Origin: Gammaproteobacteria bacterium
GTDB lineage: Bacteria; Pseudomonadota; Gammaproteobacteria; Ga0077554; Ga007554
DNA: 64,000 nucleotides
NCBI GenBank assembly: GCA_021731145.1
Contig: JAKFXX010000003.1
Coordinates: forward strand, 1 to 64,000
Direction: 5' to 3'
The notes beneath the pieces were generated by a model. The model was not told the origin of the DNA. It ran no database searches and worked only from the letters and a program-made list of their open reading frames with translations. The position numbers were made by a program, and so were the translations under genes. Shown piece after piece: positions 1 to 8,268 of this stretch (position 1 is the first letter of the stretch; every line of letters begins with the position of its first letter).

Positions 1-864
1 TGCGTATTGCATTATGGCCCGAGCCGATGAATGGCTCACACTGAGGCCGGATAGATACACGCAATCCTTACCCTGATGGAAAAAATTCAGTTCTTCCCCT
101 TGCAAAACGGGTGGAGTCCATAGATACGCCGTTGATCGTAGGCCTTGTGTTTTCTCTACGCCCGGGCTTGCCACCGTGAAGGTGACAATGCGCCCAGACT
201 TCGAGAAAACCCCCAGCTCCTGCGGCTATCCGGGGGTTGCCAGCCTGCGCTCGCTTACGCGTCGCTTTCCCTGGCTGGCGCCTCGGAAAACTAACATAAG
301 TTATTTATTTATATAATTTTATGTATCGTTACCTATCGACATATATCGACGGCAAGCAAAATTTTTTGTCGGTAGTCCTGACGGTAAGGAAAGCTAGGCC
401 GACCATCCGAAAATATTTACCGTCTGACGGATTTCAGTGGTGACGGTAAAAAATAGCCAGAAAAGCTAGTGTCGCGTCACTCATCAAATGTCGCATCTAT
501 AGCGGCACACATAATATAAATTTATCAATAAAAATAATATATTATAGTTAAGCATCACATCCGTCGTTTCATGCATGACGCGACACTAATATTCATACGG
601 GTTTCAGAGCATCCTGTTACTTTAGAAGGGCTGCCGCTCTCACTGTTGGATTCGCGAAGGCCGCGTTCATTGGTGCTGAAAACCACAGGAGATAGCGGTT
701 CTCTCCGATGGATGTGGACCACTACATCGACTTGTTGTTGCGGCAGGGGCTCGTCCAAACCGCCAAGTCGCTGACCATCTATCAGGCCATCTTGTAACGT
801 CAACAAGAATCAGGAAGGGAAGGGGTATTTCCTCCCCCAAGTCATATTCAAAAACAGACAAGCG
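1..864. other. Gene-poor, AT-rich left flank with repeats
   Basis: I see no convincing gene here. A possible 29-codon ORF (708-797) begins MDVDHYIDLLL but lacks a ribosome binding site at a useful distance; it may be the tail of a lost gene. The stretch contains a G/C hairpin (208-214 with 232-238), a second inverted repeat (gccagc 239-244, gctggc 274-279), and a sharply AT-rich block (about 300-560). The octamer gacggtaa occurs three times in about 70 bases (380-387 and 442-449 direct, 417-424 inverted). A 13-bp inverted repeat also flanks the AT-rich core. The combination is what one expects at the end or replication/recombination region of a mobile element, but nothing here proves it. Confidence 0.5.
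467..588. repeat. 122-bp segment bounded by 13-bp inverted repeats
   Basis: TAGTGTCGCGTCA at 467-479 is perfectly repeated in inverted orientation as TGACGCGACACTA at 576-588. The interior is very AT-rich. I see no flanking target duplication. It could be a small non-autonomous element or paired recombinase/regulator sites. Confidence 0.55.
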
Positions 865-2289
865 ATGCGGCTTTTTGCATATAATTTGGGGATTTTATCG
901 CAGTTCAGACAGCGAGCATTGAGCAATATGGTGCGTGAATTCACAGACAAGCCCCCCTGTAAACTCATCGACCGACTTCAGGCGAGTCGTGATATTCGCC
1001 GCTTCCGGCGGCGTGCAGTGCTGACAAACGGAAATGGTCATTGGGAACTGGTTTGTTGCACGGTTGAAGGCTTTCTACTTGATGAGAGCACTCCTCAATC
1101 AGTTGTCTCACGGCGCTACCGGCAAGCCGTCCTTTGCGAAGAGTTTCTTACCGGAGAAGAATGTCTGCGCTTCGTGAGTGAACTCCAAGAGGGCCATGCC
1201 CAAATTGGTGATATCGATCTTCAGCGCGGCCAGAATTCGCAGTGGACCACTGAACTCCTGCCGGTGAACAATGACTATATGGCCCGCGCAGGTTATGTAA
1301 TCAGTCTGGGATTCGCACAGCATGGCACAAGGGCATCGGTTAGCACACTATTGGCAGCCGACCAGCCCTACTATCCTGAAATCAATGATGCCGCGCGCGA
1401 CTGGTTGCCGTTTCCCGTATATCACGAGCATGGCGACGTGAGGAACGGTCAGATCATTTTCCTACTACCGGAAACGCGGGCGTTTATTGCAGGTGCCATT
1501 TTCTCGGAGAAAGGAACGCTCGACATTACTGTGGGGGGTGCCGAAGTTGACACGCTGTCCCTCCTGATCAAGGGCGCTTACTGGGAAGAAAAATCGATAC
1601 ACCACTTCGACGCGGCCGTCAGCGACGCAAAGGTTGCGCTCGTGGTGCCGGGAGATGCCGACCGTCTTGAGTATTACCTGATCGACCGCGAAGAAACTGT
1701 CTACGACTTTCACCGGGAAGATCGATTTTCACGGCTCACACCGAACAGAAATACGCTTGGTTCGGTCAAACGCACCTTGGAAGATCAAGTCCGTGGAGCC
1801 TGCCGCGACGGGGAAGGGTTGCACGTCGAGTTCAAGCCATTTGTTGCGCCAGAGCAGAAACTCAGTTCAGGCAGTCAGAAAACCAAGTTGCGCGAGGTGA
1901 TCACGACCGTTGTCGCATTTGCAAACACCAAGGGTGGTTATATTTACCTTGGCGTTGACGACGACTGCACCATCACTGGTGTCGACCAGGACCTGCAGAA
2001 GTGGGCCAAGAGTGCCGTCGATAATGACTCCGTTATCAATCGATATCTCGGCGCACTCAAGAACAAAATTAAGGAAGTCGTGCATGGAGAAGTGGAGCTG
2101 CATTTGGCGCACACGGTGATAAGCGACGCCCTTGTCGTCGTTATCGAAGTTCCGCAAGCGCCGATCAAGCCGGTCTCGCTGCAGCAGGATCAGCATCTCT
2201 ATGTACGTACAGGCGCGAGTAATCGAAAGTTGCCGCCCGACCAATGGAAGAACATCCTGCAGTACGACAAGTTGGGTAACTTGTTCTGA
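865..2289 (+). CDS. AlbA_2 (Schlafen AAA_4-like) domain protein with long unassigned N-terminus
   Basis: A protein of 474 residues. Residues about 316-455 carry a divergent AlbA_2/Schlafen-type putative ATP- or nucleic-acid-binding domain: a VEFK motif (321-324), a helix then VVAFANTKGGYIYLGVDD (349-366), and the family's closing pattern LYVRTGASNRKL. In prokaryotes such domains occur in regulators and in defence-associated proteins. I do not recognise the first 315 residues; they contain no membrane segment, and a mixed alpha/beta fold is likely. The ATG at 865 has no clear Shine-Dalgarno sequence, so translation could instead start at Met22 (928). The next gene is convergent, and the surroundings (AbiE, TOTE) suggest a defence role. 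That role is inference from context. Confidence 0.75.
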   Translation: MRLFAYNLGILSQFRQRALSNMVREFTDKPPCKLIDRLQASRDIRRFRRRAVLTNGNGHWELVCCTVEGFLLDESTPQSVVSRRYRQAVLCEEFLTGEECLRFVSELQEGHAQIGDIDLQRGQNSQWTTELLPVNNDYMARAGYVISLGFAQHGTRASVSTLLAADQPYYPEINDAARDWLPFPVYHEHGDVRNGQIIFLLPETRAFIAGAIFSEKGTLDITVGGAEVDTLSLLIKGAYWEEKSIHHFDAAVSDAKVALVVPGDADRLEYYLIDREETVYDFHREDRFSRLTPNRNTLGSVKRTLEDQVRGACRDGEGLHVEFKPFVAPEQKLSSGSQKTKLREVITTVVAFANTKGGYIYLGVDDDCTITGVDQDLQKWAKSAVDNDSVINRYLGALKNKIKEVVHGEVELHLAHTVISDALVVVIEVPQAPIKPVSLQQDQHLYVRTGASNRKLPPDQWKNILQYDKLGNLF

Positions 2290-2399
2290 ACATCCTGGGA
2301 AGAGAAATCTGCCCGTGGAGAACAAGATTGCCGGTCGATCTCGCGAATGTTTCGAAACTAAACTCGGCGCGTCCGTAGCTCTCCAGGCTCACGGTGGCT

Positions 2400-3743
2400 C
2401 TATCCGGCAAGAGCTTCGTCAGGCTCGCGTCGCGACGATTGAACGGCGGCGACCACCGCGCGATTTCCGGTTAGGACCGCTTCTACCAGGATGCTGAGTG
2501 CTGCGGTGGTGTCGGCGTAAGCGCCTATGTAGCCCGATTGGATGAGGTCGAGAAACGCCCCCTGACGAATGTAGCGGCCGCCGAGAGTGTTGTAGCTGAT
2601 CCGAAACGCTCCGCGCGGACCCTTGCAAGATGGGTCCTGCAGTAGGCGTTCGTAATGATCGACCGGTGTGATGATGCTGCCATTGGCCAAGTTGCCGTTG
2701 CGTCGCACGAACTTTAGGTAGAATACTTCGGGGTTCAAACGGTATTCGAGCGGGCCCGCTGCGTGTGTGATGGCGAAGGCGCGCATGCGCCGCACCTCAT
2801 CGGCCATCTTCGGGTCGGGACGGTAGAGCCAGTCGGTGGGTTCGCCCAAACGGCTATTCGGTTCCAACATCTTGTACTGCACCATCACGATGTTTTTCTT
2901 CGTGAGGTTGAGGTAGATGAGATCAATGCCGAAGACATGCTCCAGGTCGCGCCGGTTGGCAGTGAACACTTCCAGTTTGTCGGTACCTTTCTCAAACAGG
3001 GCGCGCCCTGTGATATGGCTTGCTGAGAGCATGTGGCCGGGGACGGCGCGTGCATCATGTTCGATCACCGAGTCTTCCATCAGTGGTACGCGCGCCAGCG
3101 CCGTGGATTGCGATTCGACCAGTTCAACGCGGCTGGCACGGTCGCTGGTAGCCAAGCCGAACGCCTTGAGCGCGGTTTGCACGGCGTCCTCTTGCACGGC
3201 TGCGAAGTTGGCGTAACGCTTGGGCGTGGTCAAGGATTCAGCCACGGCTCGAATCGGTCCCTGGTTCGCCGGAATTGCCACGAGCGCATTCATCAGTGCG
3301 CCACTCAGTTTTGGCGATAGCACGATTACATCTGCGGAAGACTGCAATTTCTTTTGCAACTGCGTCGCATGGGTGGTGCCATTGAGCAGCGCGGACATGG
3401 CCTGTTCGGTGTCAGGTGCCATGCTGACTGCGCGTTTGATCTTGATGCGAGTTTCCAGCGTCGTGATCGGGCTGCGTGAACTGATCAGGCCGATGTAGGC
3501 GAAGTGTTCGATCTGGTCAGGGTTCGCCCATTCGGAGAGTTTGCCGAAAATCAGGCAGATCGTTGGCGGCTTGATGTCGGCGCACAGTTCATGCGCGCGA
3601 GCCAGCGTGAATTCGTTCAAACCACGCCGAGAGGCATACAGCAGACCGCTGTCGCTTTTGTCCAGGCGAAGAATCACGCACGGCTTTGTCTGCACGTGCT
3701 GCTGTAGCGCGTCGAGCCATGTTTTGTCTTGAGAAGCAGGCAT
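2400..3743 (-). CDS. Uncharacterised third gene of the AbiE-like operon
   Basis: A 447-residue soluble protein that I cannot assign to a named family. It begins three bases after the stop of the AbiEii-type toxin gene and runs the same way, so it is very probably co-transcribed and translationally coupled. Visible features are an N-terminal segment with CVILRLDKSDSG, a middle part with DLEHVFGIDLIYLNLTKKN and VMVQYKM, and a C-terminal part rich in short hydrophobic helices (GYIGAYADTTAALSILVEAV). There is no signal peptide or Walker motif. The pair DLIYLN and VMVQYKM, an acidic strand followed by a strand with Q and K, vaguely recalls PD-(D/E)XK-type nucleases. That is a weak impression only. 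Position suggests an effector or accessory of the AbiE module. Confidence 0.7.
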   Translation of the reverse strand: MPASQDKTWLDALQQHVQTKPCVILRLDKSDSGLLYASRRGLNEFTLARAHELCADIKPPTICLIFGKLSEWANPDQIEHFAYIGLISSRSPITTLETRIKIKRAVSMAPDTEQAMSALLNGTTHATQLQKKLQSSADVIVLSPKLSGALMNALVAIPANQGPIRAVAESLTTPKRYANFAAVQEDAVQTALKAFGLATSDRASRVELVESQSTALARVPLMEDSVIEHDARAVPGHMLSASHITGRALFEKGTDKLEVFTANRRDLEHVFGIDLIYLNLTKKNIVMVQYKMLEPNSRLGEPTDWLYRPDPKMADEVRRMRAFAITHAAGPLEYRLNPEVFYLKFVRRNGNLANGSIITPVDHYERLLQDPSCKGPRGAFRISYNTLGGRYIRQGAFLDLIQSGYIGAYADTTAALSILVEAVLTGNRAVVAAVQSSRREPDEALAG

Positions 3744-3746
3744 CGG

Positions 3747-4661
3747 TTATCCCAACCGCTGCGCAAGTACTTCGGCCTGCTTGGCGAATTTCCCCGGGCT
3801 CTTGCGTTCCAGCTGCGCGAGGTTGCGCAGCTTCCAGCGAATCCCCGGAAGATGTTCGAGGTGCGCGATTTCCAGAAACGGCCACTTCGGTCGACCAGCG
3901 ACCAGTGACAGCAAGAAGTCGCGCTCATCCGCATCCAGACCATCTTGCAGTTCTCGTACCATCCGTTCGCGCGCAGCCAGCAAGGCGGATAGTTCAACTG
4001 GCTCGGTGGTCATTCCTTTGAAGTTGCGTTCGTACTCCTGCTCGATATTTCGCAGAGCCGGGAACAGCACTTCATGCACCGGCCGGTTATGACTGGCCAG
4101 GTAGACCACAAATGCTCGCCGGATGCCGGCGGTGATACCTTCGTGCGCGAACAACTGCATCACGTCGAACAGGTCGCGGGGATGCTGACGGTCCATTGCG
4201 GCGACGAGCTTGCCGCCATACACGTCCTCCAGCGAAACCACCGGAATTTCGAGATCGGCCAGCAAGGTATCGCGGGCCGTGGGAGTCAAGGCTGCGGAGC
4301 GCACTGGATGGACGGTGCCGCGCATCACAAAATTGACTTCGATCTTGACCTCAATGCCCGCGCGACGAACCAGCAGCTTGGTTTCGCCGGCCTCGGCCGT
4401 CGCGAGCGCATGGGTTTGAAAACCCCGAGTCTTCAGGCGCTCCGCAGACTGCCGGATGGCTTCATTGATGCGGGCCAGTGCTTCATCACGCGGCAGGCTG
4501 TGATCTGGGAACACCAGATCCAGATCGACAGACAGGCGTGGCATGTCACGGATGAACAGATTGATCGCGGTGCCGCCCTTGAGGGCAAACGTGTCGTCCA
4601 CAAAGACGAGCGGCGCGACTTGGGTCAGCAGGCGTGCCGTGTCAAGATACGTTTGGTTCAT
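3747..4661 (-). CDS. AbiEii/AbiGii-family nucleotidyltransferase toxin
   Basis: A 304-residue protein of the AbiEii toxin family. AbiEii enzymes are nucleotidyltransferase-fold toxins of type IV toxin-antitoxin systems that give abortive infection. The N-terminal core has FALKGGTAINLF followed by LSVDLDLVF, matching the family's GG-T and DxD metal-binding motifs, with further family signatures LEDVYGGKLVAAMDRQHPRD in the middle. I start it at MNQTYLD because the ATG overlaps the stop of the upstream antitoxin gene in an ATGA arrangement; an upstream in-frame extension (to 4787) would run far into that gene. Antitoxin first, toxin second is the classic order. Confidence 0.88.
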   Translation of the reverse strand: MNQTYLDTARLLTQVAPLVFVDDTFALKGGTAINLFIRDMPRLSVDLDLVFPDHSLPRDEALARINEAIRQSAERLKTRGFQTHALATAEAGETKLLVRRAGIEVKIEVNFVMRGTVHPVRSAALTPTARDTLLADLEIPVVSLEDVYGGKLVAAMDRQHPRDLFDVMQLFAHEGITAGIRRAFVVYLASHNRPVHEVLFPALRNIEQEYERNFKGMTTEPVELSALLAARERMVRELQDGLDADERDFLLSLVAGRPKWPFLEIAHLEHLPGIRWKLRNLAQLERKSPGKFAKQAEVLAQRLG

Positions 4662-5395
4662 GGCTTGAGCACAAGCAGCCCATCGGCGGAGCGGGATACC
4701 CAAGCTCGGTCGCTGCCGGTCGGCAGTTGCGCGGCATCCAGCTTGGTGGCCCAGGGCAGGGCGAGTTCGCGTCCAAGCTGCAGGCACAGGCGCACCGTCT
4801 TGACGCTGGTGCAGCGCTGCAGCAATTCACGCAGTACATCGGCACGCAGACCATAGGCACTCTCGGCGAGTTCGCGCGCCTCCTGCAGCGGCTGACGCAC
4901 TCCCACCTCGCTGAGCACTTCCAGCAACGCTCGTTCTGGTGTCGAGACCCGAGGCGCGCCGCTGCGCTTTTCGAACGGTCCGGCATGAAGCGGGTCGGCT
5001 GGTAGCTCGTCGAACAGGCGCTTGCGGTGGTACTCCGACGGGAAGCGCTCGGTAAACCAGTCGGGGAGGCGGGCGGTTGTCCAGCCGTAGAGATGAAGAA
5101 CGGAACGCTGCGATAGATACTGCCGTACACCGTACCAGTCGAGGGCGGACTTGCCGCCGACATGCAGGCCTTCGACGGTGCGCTGTATCAGGATCAGACA
5201 GGCATGGAGGTCCAGCGTATCGTTGGGGCGGCGGTACACCCCGCGTGCCAAGCGGGAAAGCCAGCCGGCGCGCGCGTAGTGAACGGCCAAGTCTGCAGAG
5301 ACACCCAATGCCGCCAGGTCCTCCGACGTCAAGGGGGTTCCTGGTGCCCACTGCCTGTAGAGGGAGTTTAGTTTGGTTCTTTCAGTCGTAGCCAT
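4658..5395 (-). CDS. AbiEi-family antitoxin / transcriptional autoregulator
   Basis: A 245-residue protein with an N-terminal winged-helix region (about 1-60, LTSEDLAALGVSADLAVHYARAG then GVYRRP) and a C-terminal AbiEi antitoxin domain containing GGKSALDWYGVRQYL and STPERALLEVLSEV. AbiEi proteins neutralise AbiEii toxins and repress their own promoter by binding inverted repeats. Two matching 20-bp repeats lie at and upstream of this start codon (5385-5404 and 5451-5470), which supports autoregulation here. Its stop overlaps the toxin start by four bases. The ATG at 5395 is the natural start because it sits directly inside the first operator. Confidence 0.87.
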   Translation of the reverse strand: MATTERTKLNSLYRQWAPGTPLTSEDLAALGVSADLAVHYARAGWLSRLARGVYRRPNDTLDLHACLILIQRTVEGLHVGGKSALDWYGVRQYLSQRSVLHLYGWTTARLPDWFTERFPSEYHRKRLFDELPADPLHAGPFEKRSGAPRVSTPERALLEVLSEVGVRQPLQEARELAESAYGLRADVLRELLQRCTSVKTVRLCLQLGRELALPWATKLDAAQLPTGSDRAWVSRSADGLLVLKP

Positions 5396-5470
5396 ACTAC
5401 GATATTTACCATCATTTTAAAGAACTGCCAAGCTTTGTTTGGGTGTGATAGTCGTAGTTGTGCTACGATA
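5385..5470 (-). promoter_or_regulatory. AbiE operon promoter with two palindromic operator repeats
   Basis: The sequence gtcgtag-N6-ctacgata, itself an inverted repeat (CGTAG and CTACG arms), occurs at 5385-5404 and again at 5451-5470 in the same orientation, 66 bases apart. The first copy covers the antitoxin start codon. On the minus strand TTGGCA (5426-5431) and TAAATA (5403-5408) are 17 bases apart and could be the -35 and -10 boxes. The repeats are plain in the sequence. Binding by the AbiEi-type protein is inferred from the family. Confidence 0.65.
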
Positions 5471-5812
5471 ACGCAAAACAATCCAAAACTTCAGGTTTGC
5501 TGGCTCGCGGCGATAGTTGACGATTGATGGGCTGGAGTAGCCGCCGCGCAAACCGAGTGCATCTCCCGCGCCCGGCAAAGCGGTCTTTTTTTGACGGTAT
5601 AAACGACGGTAAAACTGAATGATCGCCACCAAGAAAACCAGCATTCATGCTGGTTTCAAGGCCTCGGAAACAATTGAGTGGGAATGAGGGGACTATTAAC
5701 TTCTATTGAGGGGCGAAGATCGTCCACCCGCATAGCCAGCGTATGGGCAGTGACCGCCGCTGGATGCTACGTACTCGCAGCGGCGAACTCCTGAGTCTGA
5801 AAAAAATAGATA
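5471..5812. other. Intergenic stretch with palindromes between divergent defence modules
   Basis: No gene is supported. It contains another copy of the octamer gacggtaa (5605-5612) seen near the left end of the window, a perfect 22-base palindrome (5635-5656; arms AACCAGCAT and ATGCTGGTT), and an inverted repeat cgccgct (5755-5761) with agcggcg (5779-5785) just before the primase gene. The last could bind a regulator of that gene. Confidence 0.45.
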
Positions 5813-6916
5813 GTGAATACGCTCGCTCAACAGCTCGCTGATCGACAGCAGGAGTGCTCCAAGCTCAGGGCGGAGAATGCCCGCCTGATCGCCCTGCTGG
5901 AGAGGCACGGCATCTCTCATTCCGTCGAGCCTCCTCTATCGGCGCCCCCAGCCACACCACCTCGGGCGACTTCGAGCCTGAGCACCGAACACAAGATCGC
6001 GCTATTCAGGCGGTTGTTCCGTGGCCGTACCGATGTCTACCCGATACGCTGGGAGAAAAAGGACGGCAGCAAGTCTGGCTACACCCCGGCCTGCGGCAAC
6101 GAATGGAAGGTCGGCCTCTGCGACAAGAAGCGGGTGAAATGCGGCGAATGCGGAAACCGCCTGTTGCTGCCGCTCGCTGATCACGTCATTTACGACCACC
6201 TTGCCGGCGACCATGTCGTCGGTGTCTATCCGCTGCTCACCGGCGACACTTGCCATTTCCTCGCCGTCGATTTTGACGAGGCCGACTGGCGCGACGATGC
6301 CAAGGCTTTTGCCGCTTCCTGCCGCGAGCTTGGCGTGCCTGTCGCCTTGGAAATTTCCCGCTCCGGCGCGGGCGCCCATGCCTGGATTTTCTTTTCGTCC
6401 GCCGTGCCGGCCCGGGATGCGCGCCGCCTCGGTTCTGCCATAATCAGCCACACCTGTGCCCGAACCCGGCAACTGAAACTCGAATCGTATGACCGGCTGT
6501 TCCCCAACCAGGACACCATGCCCAAGGGCGGTTTCGGCAACCTGGCCGCTCCTGCGCATCCATGCGCTCGCGGCATTCGTGCGTCCTGCACATCATCGCG
6601 CTGCCGCGCCAGAAAGAGGCGCGCGAAAAAGGCTTCAGCCTGTTCGTCGATGACAAGCTCCAGCCGCATCCCGATCAGTGGTCGTTTCTGGCGTCAGTCC
6701 GCCCGATGTCTCTGGCCGACCTGGAATCCGCCATACAGCGTGCAATGGGCGGTGGCCATCCGCTGGACGTCGCGTTCATCACCGAAGAGGACGAGTGCGA
6801 GCCATGGAAACGACAGCCGCTGTCGAAAAAGGTTGCCGGACCCTTGCCAGACAAACTCACCGTCGTGCTCGCAAACCAGATTTATTTCGAGAAAACCCAG
6901 TTGCCGCAACCGTTGA
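5813..6916 (+). CDS. TOTE-type archaeo-eukaryotic primase, N-terminal part of a split gene
   Basis: The first 244 residues match the archaeo-eukaryotic primase domain of TOTE conflict systems. A short coiled coil (1-33) is followed by a Cys cluster (C94, C103, C110, C113) that probably binds zinc. The catalytic VDFDEADW (D153, D155) and the SRSGAGAHAWIFF motif with H189 come next. At residue 244 (KGGFGNL) the reading frame is derailed by a 50-nt insertion (6545-6594), and the remaining residues of this ORF are out-of-frame noise. The real continuation, IALPRQKEAREKG, lies in another frame and belongs to the next entry. The GTG start has no strong ribosome binding site. The original product was probably one protein of about 790 residues. 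Confidence 0.75.
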   Translation: MNTLAQQLADRQQECSKLRAENARLIALLERHGISHSVEPPLSAPPATPPRATSSLSTEHKIALFRRLFRGRTDVYPIRWEKKDGSKSGYTPACGNEWKVGLCDKKRVKCGECGNRLLLPLADHVIYDHLAGDHVVGVYPLLTGDTCHFLAVDFDEADWRDDAKAFAASCRELGVPVALEISRSGAGAHAWIFFSSAVPARDARRLGSAIISHTCARTRQLKLESYDRLFPNQDTMPKGGFGNLAAPAHPCARGIRASCTSSRCRARKRRAKKASACSSMTSSSRIPISGRFWRQSARCLWPTWNPPYSVQWAVAIRWTSRSSPKRTSASHGNDSRCRKRLPDPCQTNSPSCSQTRFISRKPSCRNR

Positions 6917-8253
6917 TGAATCGCCTGATCCGGCTCGCGGCATTTCAGAACCCAGAGTTCTACAAGGCACAGGCCATGCGCTTTCCGGTTTGGGACAAGC
7001 CCCGTATTATCGGTTGTGCCGAAAACTATTCCAAGCACATCGCCTTGCCCCGCGGCTGTCTGGATGCGGCAACCAAGCTGCTTGACGAGAACGATATCGT
7101 ACTCGAACTTAGCGATGAGAGGTTTGCCGGCGCCCCGCTGTCCTTGAAATTCACCGGCCAGCTCCGCCCCGACCAGGAGAAGGCAGTCAAAGCCATGATG
7201 GCGCACGATACCGGCGTCCTCTGTGCGCCCACCGCCTTCGGCAAGACCGTGACCGCGGCCGCGCTTATTGCGCGGCGCGGCGTCAGCACGCTGATCCTGG
7301 TTCACCGCACCGAGCTGCTCAAGCAATGGCAGGAGCGGCTGCGAACCTTTCTGAACCTGGAAAAGGGCGATCTCGGCGCCATCGGTGCCGGGAAGCGCAA
7401 ACCCTCAGGCAAGATCGATATTGCCGTCATGCAATCGCTCACCCGCAAGGGCGAAATCAGCGACCTGATCGAGCAATACGGTCACATCGTGGTGGACGAA
7501 TGCCATCATATCTCCGCCGTTTCATTCGACAACCTGCTACGGCAAGCCAAGGCGTGCTATGTGCTCGGTCTCACCGCGACGCCGATCCGCCGCGATGGCC
7601 AGCATCCAATCATCTTCATGCAGTGCGGCCCCATCCGCCATGAAGCCAGCCGGCCGGAAGGCGCGCCGCAATCACTGACGGTGATTCCTCGAATTCTGGC
7701 AGCACCGCTGAGCAGTGATCCGGCCATGGGTATTCAGGATATCTTCCGGCAACTCGCCGCCAGCATCGAGCGCAGTCAGCGAATTGTCGAGGACGTGCTC
7801 CGCGCCTATCGATCCGGCCGCAGCATCATCGTGCTCACCGAACGTACCGACCATCTTGACACGTTGGAGCTGGCACTGACTGGGCAGATAGAAAACCTGT
7901 TTGCCTTGTATGGCCGCATGTCCCGAAAGCAGCGCGCCGTTTCGCTGGAAGCGCTTGAAGCCTTGCCCGGCGACGCCCCCCGCGTATTGCTCGCCACCGG
8001 TCGGCTAGTCGGCGAAGGTTTCGATCATCCGCCCCTCGATACCCTGATGCTGGCGATGCCGATTTCGTGGAAAGGCACTTTGCAGCAATATGCTGGCCGC
8101 CTGCACCGCGAGCACGCCAGCAAATCGGATGTGCTGATCTATGACTACGTCGATACCGGCAACCCGGCGCTCGAACGCATGTGGGAAAAGTGCCAGCGCG
8201 GCTATAATGCCATGGGGTATCGGATCGAGACCACCCAGGAAAATCTTTGCTGA
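6562..8253 (+). CDS. TOTE-type DEAD/DEAH helicase, C-terminal part of a split gene
   Basis: From 6595 onward this frame continues the primase protein and then forms a superfamily 2 helicase. Visible motifs are Walker A APTAFGKT, DECHH (DEAH-like box), TATPIRRDG (motif III/Ia-like) and QYAGRLHRE (motif VI). The ATG at 6562 lies inside the inserted 50 bases, so a separate helicase polypeptide is possible, but no Shine-Dalgarno sequence supports it. TOTE helicases normally sit on the same chain as the primase. This locus is therefore either a recent frameshift, a sequencing or assembly error, or a gene now producing two polypeptides. The next gene follows after 15 bases. Confidence 0.75.
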   Translation: MRSRHSCVLHIIALPRQKEAREKGFSLFVDDKLQPHPDQWSFLASVRPMSLADLESAIQRAMGGGHPLDVAFITEEDECEPWKRQPLSKKVAGPLPDKLTVVLANQIYFEKTQLPQPLMNRLIRLAAFQNPEFYKAQAMRFPVWDKPRIIGCAENYSKHIALPRGCLDAATKLLDENDIVLELSDERFAGAPLSLKFTGQLRPDQEKAVKAMMAHDTGVLCAPTAFGKTVTAAALIARRGVSTLILVHRTELLKQWQERLRTFLNLEKGDLGAIGAGKRKPSGKIDIAVMQSLTRKGEISDLIEQYGHIVVDECHHISAVSFDNLLRQAKACYVLGLTATPIRRDGQHPIIFMQCGPIRHEASRPEGAPQSLTVIPRILAAPLSSDPAMGIQDIFRQLAASIERSQRIVEDVLRAYRSGRSIIVLTERTDHLDTLELALTGQIENLFALYGRMSRKQRAVSLEALEALPGDAPRVLLATGRLVGEGFDHPPLDTLMLAMPISWKGTLQQYAGRLHREHASKSDVLIYDYVDTGNPALERMWEKCQRGYNAMGYRIETTQENLC

Positions 8254-8268
8254 AGAGAGTCTGCATTC

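Noticed and set aside
6545-6916. A novel C-terminal domain on the primase ORF
   Set aside because: The residues are the helicase coding sequence read out of frame; the true continuation is in the neighbouring frame.
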